The position numbers and the translations under genes were made by a program. 12,346 nt of DNA from JACRIK01 sp040753835 (GTDB taxonomy: Bacteria > Planctomycetota > MHYJ01 > JACQXL01): assembly GCA_040753835.1 (NCBI GenBank), contig JBFMDM010000067.1, forward strand, positions 1 to 12,346, given 5' to 3'. The notes beneath the pieces are model-generated. The model made no database searches and was not told the origin of the DNA. It worked only from the letters and a program-made list of their open reading frames with translations. Positions 7,942 through 12,346 of the stretch are shown here, piece by piece; the stretch's first letter is position 1; the number at the start of each line of letters is the position of its first letter.

Positions 7942-9342
7942 TCAAAACTTCGTCTCGCTTGAGAAGTTGAAATTGCTTATCTTCAGAGACGGGGTTACAA
8001 ACCCGCTGCCGCCGAAGAATCCGCTGTGCAATTCGGTCTCGCGCGAAATCATCTCCACATTGGAGAGCATATTAAGAACGCTGTCCGTGAAACGCATATT
8101 CTTGACGCCCTTGCTTATCCGCCCGTTTTCTATCAGGAACGTCCCGTTGCGGGTCATACCCGTGATGGTCATCTTCATCGGGTCAAGGATATTGGTGTAG
8201 TGGAACGACGAGACCAGGATGCCCCGCTCAGTGGAGGCAATCATATCATCCAGAGAAGAATTGCCGGGCAGGAGCACGAGATTGACGGGCAGAGGCCCCT
8301 GGGGATTGGGCTGGGGCAGTGCGTGCCCGGTGGATGCGCACTTTGCCTTTTTGGCGGTCAGCCGGTCGTGCACGACATTGCAGGCCACGCCTTTGTCAAC
8401 CAACGTTACCTTCTTGCGCGGCATACCCTCAAAGTCAAAGGGCATACCGAGGATATCCGGATGATGGGCGTCTTCAATGATGGAGATATTTCCGCCCATA
8501 ATCTTCTTGCCGAGTTTGCCAGAGAGGAAACTCCGGCCTTCCTGATAGGCCAGCGCGCCGAACCCGCGGAAGGCCAGGAAGAAAAGTAGTTCCACTGATG
8601 CGGCCGGCTCCAGGATGACCGTATACCGGCCCGCCTTGAGGTCAATCGGGTTCTTTGACTTCACGGCCTTGTCAATCGCGGTCTTGGCAATCTGGGCCGG
8701 TTTTATCTGCGCATAATCGCGGGCAATCCTGGAGGCCTTGCCGCTGGAATCCGGCGTCAGAGCCGTGCAGGTGAATTCCGCCGAGGTTGAGGCGTAATGC
8801 GCAAAAAGCCCCTTGGAATTGGCAATTGTCAGCGCCGAGGCATCGTTGGAAAATATGCCGGAGACAGCGAGCGAATTATGCCGGGCCTCCAGCACCGCCT
8901 CTTTTATGCCGGCCGCCCTTTCGGTCGGGCTGACTCCGGCGGTCTGCTCGTTATAGGCATTGACCGGGGCGTATTTCTGCTTGCCCACCAGCCCGAGTTC
9001 GGTGCCCTGGGCATTGACAAAATACGGCGTCTTCTGCGCCGCTGATTTCAGGTATTTGTCATCCGCCTGGTTAAGCATTATCCGGGCTACCTTGCCGTCC
9101 TTGATAATCCGGACAATCACGTTCAGGAGATTGTTCTCCGAGACGTTCTGGGTGATGATGTTGTCCGCATAGCGGGTAAGCGCGCTGGATGAATTGTCCA
9201 TAATCACCTCAACCGCTCCGGGCCTGAAGTAATGGAGTATCTTGTCCGTAACCTTGCGCGCCTCGCTTGCGGTTGCACCGGTATGCGTGCCTGTTGATGC
9301 CTTGGCCTTCGCAGTAACTTCACAGGTTGCTTCTGATGGCAT
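7942..9342 (-). CDS. TldD/PmbA family protein, PmbA/TldE-like
   Basis: Encodes 466 residues related to the TldD/TldE (PmbA) pair, which in other bacteria forms a metalloprotease that degrades unfolded peptides or matures small modified peptides. Family features seen are the N-terminal ALTRYADNIITQNV segment, the ARHNS and FSNDASALTIANSKGLFA region, VILEPAASVELL and the late GILVSSFHYTN and TRNGTFLIENG blocks. No HExxxH zinc motif is present where TldD proteins have it, so this is the TldE/PmbA type, thought to need a TldD partner; none is in the window. The start at 9342 is chosen because GAGG lies about 7 bp upstream; an ATG at 9348 sits directly on that site. Open reading continues to 9426 but without family similarity. 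It is the first gene of the leftward operon. Confidence 0.85.
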   Translation of the reverse strand: MPSEATCEVTAKAKASTGTHTGATASEARKVTDKILHYFRPGAVEVIMDNSSSALTRYADNIITQNVSENNLLNVIVRIIKDGKVARIMLNQADDKYLKSAAQKTPYFVNAQGTELGLVGKQKYAPVNAYNEQTAGVSPTERAAGIKEAVLEARHNSLAVSGIFSNDASALTIANSKGLFAHYASTSAEFTCTALTPDSSGKASRIARDYAQIKPAQIAKTAIDKAVKSKNPIDLKAGRYTVILEPAASVELLFFLAFRGFGALAYQEGRSFLSGKLGKKIMGGNISIIEDAHHPDILGMPFDFEGMPRKKVTLVDKGVACNVVHDRLTAKKAKCASTGHALPQPNPQGPLPVNLVLLPGNSSLDDMIASTERGILVSSFHYTNILDPMKMTITGMTRNGTFLIENGRISKGVKNMRFTDSVLNMLSNVEMISRETELHSGFFGGSGFVTPSLKISNFNFSSETKF

Positions 9343-9377
9343 ATTCATTCCTCTGTTAGTCGTTCGTAATTCGCAGG

Positions 9378-9406
9378 AGCATACCAAATCCCCTGATTTC
9401 TTCCAA
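9378..9406 (-). promoter_or_regulatory. Candidate sigma-70 promoter for the leftward operon
   Basis: On the minus strand, TTGGAA (-35, 9401-9406) and TATGCT (-10, 9378-9383) are separated by exactly 17 bp; each matches the consensus at four of six positions. The start point would fall near 9371, giving a leader of about 29 nt before the ATG at 9342. This lies in the 140-bp divergent gap to the GT39 gene, in which I see no convincing rightward promoter. Confidence 0.4.
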
Positions 9407-9482
9407 ATATTATTGTAAAAAATCAATACTGGATGTAAAGAACTCTACTGAGACCGCGTAGCGAACAAGTGTTTAGAAGTTT

Positions 9483-11009
9483 ATGAGAAGAGCCATCTTA
9501 ATCCTGATTATCTTAGTGGCGCTGGCATTTGCCGTGCGCCTGGCCGTGGCATTCAATACCCGCATCATCTCCAGCGACGGGCCTTTCTATCTTAATGTGG
9601 CAAAGGATTTCGCCGCTGGCGATTACAAGGCGGCGTTCACCAAGCAAACCTTCCATCCGCTCTATCCGTTTCTCATTGCCCTTGCCTCCAATGTCATCAG
9701 CAACTGGGAATGGGCCGGGATGCTGGTTTCCATCATCTTATCCGCCTTGGCAGTCATCCCGCTCTACTTTATCGCCAAAAGATATTTTAACGAGACAGTT
9801 ACCGTCCTCGCCTGTCTTTTATACGGATTTCATCCCCAGGGCGCGCAGTTGTCCGCCTCAATCTTCACCACCGGCGCCTTTACCTGTATTCTTCTCTTCA
9901 CACTCTGGGCAACCATTATTGCGCTGGAGAAGGGCAGTTATCGGTATTTCATACTCTCCGGACTGCTTTCCTTTATTATGTATCTGGCCCGTCCGGACGG
10001 AATTGTCTTTGCCGCCCTGGCCGCGGTTGCCGTCCTGATTAACAGCCGGATTAGCGGAGAGCGTCCCAAACAATCCCTCTTTAAGATAAGCGCGCTGTTG
10101 ATTCCCTGGCTACTGCTGATTCCCAACATCTTCATTGTCAACGCACTGACCGGCATCTTCGGCCTGACCGGCAAGGTCTCGGGCGATACCCTTGCCGGGA
10201 TGGAGATGGCCAAGTCATTCGGCGGGCTTTATCAGTTTATTGTGGACTTCATCAAGGGCGCTAATCCGGTCCTGTTTATCCTCTTCATAATCGGCGGAAT
10301 CTGGGGACACAATGCCTATTGTGTCAAATTTCCCCGCAAGACGTTATTTATCTGGCTGGTCTTTGCGGGGTTTATTCTGGTCTTCGGGCTCTATTCCTTT
10401 GCGGACGGCCGGATGAGCAAGCGCTATACGGTCCCGCTATTCCTGATAATGATGCCCTGGACCGCGGCCGGGCTGTATTATATCGGTGAAAAAATATCGC
10501 TGAAGAGCGCCAATAAAATCATCTGGGGCATAACCATTCTTATTCTGGCAATCCTTTCGGTTTTTACATTCAAGCCGGTCGGCAAAGACAAGGTCATAGA
10601 AAAGACCACCGGCGAATTATTAGGGAAATACCATATTGAGCGGAGCGATATCGGGAACAGGTCGCCGGTCATAATCACGACCCTCTCCAGAATCGCCTAT
10701 TATGCCGGCGGCGTAAGCGTAATGCCTGAGGGCTGGGACAAGGCCAATCTGCAGTCCGGCGATTTTCTGCAGGCGCTAAAAAACACGGTCCAACAGAGAC
10801 AGGCGGACTATCTGGTCCTGGACAGCCGGATAATGAGGCGCTTTCCGGGATTGGAGGAGCAAATAACCCCGGCATTCGGCCATCCGCCGTTCCGTAGTCC
10901 CACCGGGACGAAGGACGGCAACGGCATCAAGGCGGACTATATCCTGCCGTATCTTGACTGCCACGGCCTTGATTCCTATAAGGTCTATCGGTTCAGTCGC
11001 AGGGATTGA
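9483..11009 (+). CDS. GT39/ArnT-like integral membrane glycosyltransferase (GT-C)
   Basis: Encodes 508 residues. A first transmembrane helix at residues 4-23 is followed by a loop with SSDGPFYLNVA (Asp32, the usual acidic residue of GT-C enzymes), and then HPLYP (58-62), a typical GT39-type motif. About nine further hydrophobic segments reach to near residue 360, ending with an ILAILSVF helix. The last ~145 residues are a polar, probably periplasmic domain (TLSRIAYYAGG, YLVLDSR). Such enzymes transfer sugars from polyprenyl-phosphate donors to lipid or protein on the outer side of the membrane. The start ATG has only a weak upstream site (TTTAGAAG). It is divergent from the leftward operon and separated from it by 140 bp. 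The donor is unknown; the closest functional analogues are ArnT, PMT and other dolichyl/undecaprenyl-phosphate sugar transferases. Confidence 0.88.
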   Translation: MRRAILILIILVALAFAVRLAVAFNTRIISSDGPFYLNVAKDFAAGDYKAAFTKQTFHPLYPFLIALASNVISNWEWAGMLVSIILSALAVIPLYFIAKRYFNETVTVLACLLYGFHPQGAQLSASIFTTGAFTCILLFTLWATIIALEKGSYRYFILSGLLSFIMYLARPDGIVFAALAAVAVLINSRISGERPKQSLFKISALLIPWLLLIPNIFIVNALTGIFGLTGKVSGDTLAGMEMAKSFGGLYQFIVDFIKGANPVLFILFIIGGIWGHNAYCVKFPRKTLFIWLVFAGFILVFGLYSFADGRMSKRYTVPLFLIMMPWTAAGLYYIGEKISLKSANKIIWGITILILAILSVFTFKPVGKDKVIEKTTGELLGKYHIERSDIGNRSPVIITTLSRIAYYAGGVSVMPEGWDKANLQSGDFLQALKNTVQQRQADYLVLDSRIMRRFPGLEEQITPAFGHPPFRSPTGTKDGNGIKADYILPYLDCHGLDSYKVYRFSRRD

Positions 11010-11019
11010 ATTCGGTAAG

Positions 11020-11068
11020 TTTACCCCGCACACCCGCCTGACCGGACGGGCAGGTAAATTATGTGCGG
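11020..11068. other. Inverted repeats downstream of the GT39 gene
   Basis: CCGCACA (11026-11032) pairs with TGTGCGG (11062-11068), and TTTACC (11020-11025) with GGTAAA (11053-11058). The two pairings cross, so they are alternatives. Inside lies CCCG/CGGG. No T-run follows, so a standard terminator is not supported, but the position 17-60 bp after the stop at 11009 suggests an mRNA end or repeat element. Confidence 0.4.
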
Positions 11069-11096
11069 CAGATGTCCCCGGAATTGGAAAAAATAA

Positions 11097-11113
11097 CCGG
11101 ACAAATTGTCCGG
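11097..11113. promoter_or_regulatory. Perfect 17-bp palindrome, possible operator
   Basis: CCGGACAA, a central A, then TTGTCCGG: two perfect 8-bp arms with one central base. Weaker symmetry extends two to three bases outwards. It ends 20 bp before the ATG of the broken ATPase gene, a typical operator distance, though it could also be a repeat-type dyad. No binding protein is identifiable. Confidence 0.45.
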
Positions 11114-11133
11114 CTAATGCTATCCTCCCGCAT

Positions 11134-11331
11134 ATGATAAAAAGAGCAATTTCTCCAAAACTAAAGGGCTTATCCTTGAAACTCCCGGTGGTATCGGTGG
11201 TGGGTCCCAGGCAATCCGGGAAAACCACGTTGGTAAAAACTGTATTTCCCAGAACCGATTACGTTTCCATGGAAGACCCGGACACCAGGGAATTCGCCTT
11301 GAAAGACCCGAGGGGGTTCCTGGGGTTGTAG
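11134..11331 (+). pseudogene. Truncated AAA-family ATPase (AAA_14/DUF4143-type), N-terminal fragment
   Basis: The ATG at 11134 opens 65 codons: MIKRAISPKLKG, then the strand PVVSVVGPRQSGKTT containing Walker A (GxxxxGKT), then YVSMEDPDTREFALKDPRGFL. This matches the start of the bacterial AAA_14 plus DUF4143 proteins (usually about 380-400 residues), where the chain should run on to a Walker B region. Here it stops at TAG (11329-11331), whose final G is the first base of the adjacent MITE-like element. Walker B, the sensor residues and the whole DUF4143 half are missing, and I saw no continuation after the element. It is therefore a dead or deleted gene. Such proteins are often found singly in large mobile families of unknown role. 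No ribosome binding site is clear. Confidence 0.8.
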
Positions 11332-11439
11332 AGCGTGTCTAAAAACTCTATTTTTGGCGCCAAGATATACTATATGTTGTATAATATTTTAATATTGCCT
11401 ACTACTAATGAACGAGTATCTTAGTTTTTGGACAGGCTC
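11331..11439. mobile_element. MITE-like element, 109 bp, with 17-bp terminal inverted repeats
   Basis: The left end GAGCGTGTCTAAAAACT (11331-11347) and the right end AGTTTTTGGACAGGCTC (11423-11439) are inverted copies matching at 15 of 17 positions. An A/T pair flanking them may extend the match. The 75-bp inside is AT-rich, non-coding, and contains a palindrome TTGGCGCCAA (11354-11363) and a perfect TATAAT (11380-11385). Size, non-coding content and ends fit a miniature inverted-repeat element moved by an IS transposase acting in trans; the IS family cannot be stated. Target-site duplication is uncertain (TGTA left, TGTG right). Confidence 0.65.
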
Positions 11440-11565
11440 TGTGTCACCGGGGAAACACAGTAAGGTTAATAGAATAATTCTCCTTTTCAAGAGCAAGAGA
11501 ACTGCTGCCTGCCTGTCGGCAGACAGGTCGGCGGACAGGCAGACAGGAATGGGGTATTTTAGTAT
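11440..11565. other. Non-coding stretch with hairpin and GACAGG repeats
   Basis: CTGTGT/ACACAG (11439-11444, 11455-11460) forms a 6-bp hairpin directly at the right edge of the MITE-like element. Further on, CTGCCTGTC (11509-11517) pairs with GACAGGCAG (11534-11542). Between and around these arms GACAGG appears three times, with an imperfect 12-bp tandem (GGCAGACAGGTC and GGCGGACAGGCA, 11518-11541). No gene or terminator is apparent. Confidence 0.5.
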
Positions 11566-11799
11566 ATGACAACCTTAACGATTATTGCGGTGGTGCTAAG
11601 TAGCGTGGTGGTCCTGATTACGCTTGCCAAAATCAGTCGTCAATTAGACGGCATCATCAACTATCTTAAAAAGATTGATAAGGAATTATTATCACAAATA
11701 TCCCACGAAGATATTTCCGCCTCCCAGATTCAGAAACAATTAGGCAACCTGACCAAAGAACTAAAGACCAAAAAAGGTGATATTGACTGGAAGGGCTAA
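11566..11799 (+). CDS. Small single-pass membrane protein, hypothetical
   Basis: Encodes 77 residues, not recognised. Residues 3-21 are a strongly hydrophobic helix (TLTIIAVVLSSVVVLITLA). The rest is polar with a heptad-like pattern (LDGIINYLKKIDKEL, then IQKQLGNLTKELKTKK), suggesting an N-terminal anchor with a short coiled coil facing the cytoplasm, as in many DUF948-like or other small envelope proteins. The ribosome binding site is poor (GGGG about 15 bp before the ATG). It lies alone between the repeat-rich stretch on the left and non-coding sequence on the right. A true gene is likely from its composition, but a chance frame cannot be excluded. Confidence 0.5.
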   Translation: MTTLTIIAVVLSSVVVLITLAKISRQLDGIINYLKKIDKELLSQISHEDISASQIQKQLGNLTKELKTKKGDIDWKG

Positions 11800-12278
11800 G
11801 AATCTGTTTGCTTCAACTGCTTCATATGTTTCATCGTAGCGACCTCGTCAAACACCTGGGCTTCGCGTTCTTCAATTAAAAGGGTCGGTGACACACACCC
11901 GTTTCGTAACTTATTACTTATTATATAGTTAAATCATCACTTTCCCCAAAATCGGCATATTCAGTAACTTTCTGGTCTATCCATCCCCCCTCGGTAATCC
12001 GGGGACACCCTCCAGCCGCCGGAATCCCGAATGCTTTCGGGACTAATGGCGGGATGCGGGCAAGCAAATTAATTAAGTGATTAAGTGAAGGAATTTTACT
12101 CTTTTTAAGAAGTTCTTTTGAGTAATCTTTTACCTACCGTCGGAATTTATAATCCCATATATAAAGATTTCTAACCACTTATTTTGGTCCGGTGACACCC
12201 ACCTTCCGATAAAACCCGCGCCCTGTGTCGGTAGACACTGGTCAGCTCAGCACCGAAGGAGCGCACTGGGTACAATAC
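11800..12278. other. Gene-free, AT-rich repeat-bearing stretch
   Basis: I see no convincing gene in these ~480 bp. It holds a perfect hairpin at 12025-12042, an 8-bp tandem TTAAGTGA (12073-12088), a GTGTC/GACAC hairpin near 12225, and three related copies of a CCGGTGACACCCACC-type motif (11885-11899, 11999-12013, 12189-12203). A short minus-strand frame ending at 11796 has coding-like composition (EEREAQVFDEVATMKHMK) but no start codon at its head and may be a gene remnant. Confidence 0.6.
12025..12042. repeat. Perfect 7-bp hairpin
   Basis: TCCCGAA, loop TGCT, TTCGGGA. It is followed by no T-run, so it looks like a dispersed palindromic repeat unit, not a terminator. Confidence 0.6.
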
Positions 12279-12308
12279 TTGACTTATAGAGCACGGTTTC
12301 TGTAAAAT
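12279..12308 (+). promoter_or_regulatory. Candidate sigma-70 promoter reading off the right edge
   Basis: TTGACT (-35, 12279-12284) and TAAAAT (-10, 12303-12308) each match the consensus at five of six positions and are 18 bp apart. Transcription would start near 12315. An ATG at 12336 follows, with only a weak upstream GGAG, so a gene may begin just before or beyond the window edge; it cannot be identified. Confidence 0.5.
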
Positions 12309-12346
12309 AGCCGTTGTGGAGTGCGGTAAACTACTATGGTTGTTTT

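Noticed and set aside
10776..11228. A 150-codon minus-strand frame across the GT39 3' end
   Set aside because: It overlaps a well-supported GT39 gene and the palindrome region and has no recognisable domain.
11380..11385. TATAAT inside the MITE-like element as an outward promoter
   Set aside because: The best -35 match (TTGGCG) is 20 bp away, and the AT-rich context makes a chance -10 likely.
11796..11933. Minus-strand frame with coding-like residues (EEREAQVFDEVATMKHMK)
   Set aside because: No start codon with a ribosome binding site at its head, preceded by stop codons, and I recognise no family; at most a remnant.

Overview
The window comes from a bacterium with mid-range GC and Gram-negative-style gene content. 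It looks like a metagenome-type contig, and a planctomycete or similar deep-branching lineage is possible. That guess rests only on the general gene style and on the many small palindromic or dispersed intergenic repeats; no marker gene fixes the phylum.

Layout. (1) 2-1555, plus strand: the 3' part of a large gene entering from the left edge. It encodes a protein built from about a dozen imperfect ~26-residue repeats with a GND/GDDxY core and a QGAG-type turn. (2) 1577-9342, minus strand, seven genes, listed in transcription order. First is a PmbA/TldE-type member of the TldD/PmbA family. Next are a dTDP-4-dehydrorhamnose reductase-type enzyme (rfbD-like) and a family 2 glycosyltransferase. 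Two tandem PilZ-domain paralogues follow, then a glutamine-hydrolysing asparagine synthetase (asnB) and a DEAD-box RNA helicase. The first four are packed with gaps of -1 to 26 bp and probably form one operon; the last three are separated by 152, 134 and 61 bp. (3) 9483-11009, plus strand, divergent: a multi-spanning GT-C type (family 39/ArnT-like) glycosyltransferase. (4) 11010-12346: a gene-poor, repeat-rich tail. It holds a broken AAA/DUF4143-type ATPase gene, a 109-bp MITE-like element whose first base completes the stop codon of that gene, a small membrane-protein ORF, several hairpins and a dispersed CCGG[T/G]GACAC motif.

How it fits together. rfbD, the GT2, the GT39 protein and AsnB are the usual content of a surface-glycan locus. 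The two PilZ proteins (candidate cyclic-di-GMP receptors) between the GT2 and asnB suggest second-messenger control of glycan assembly; this is inference from gene order. The helicase and the PmbA-like protein look like housekeeping neighbours.

Most worth a second look: the 26-residue repeat protein, the PilZ pair with its conserved C-terminal tail, the strongly structured 152-bp leader between the two PilZ genes, and the MITE-truncated ATPase. I found no CRISPR array, tRNA or rRNA gene, complete insertion sequence or recognisable defence system.
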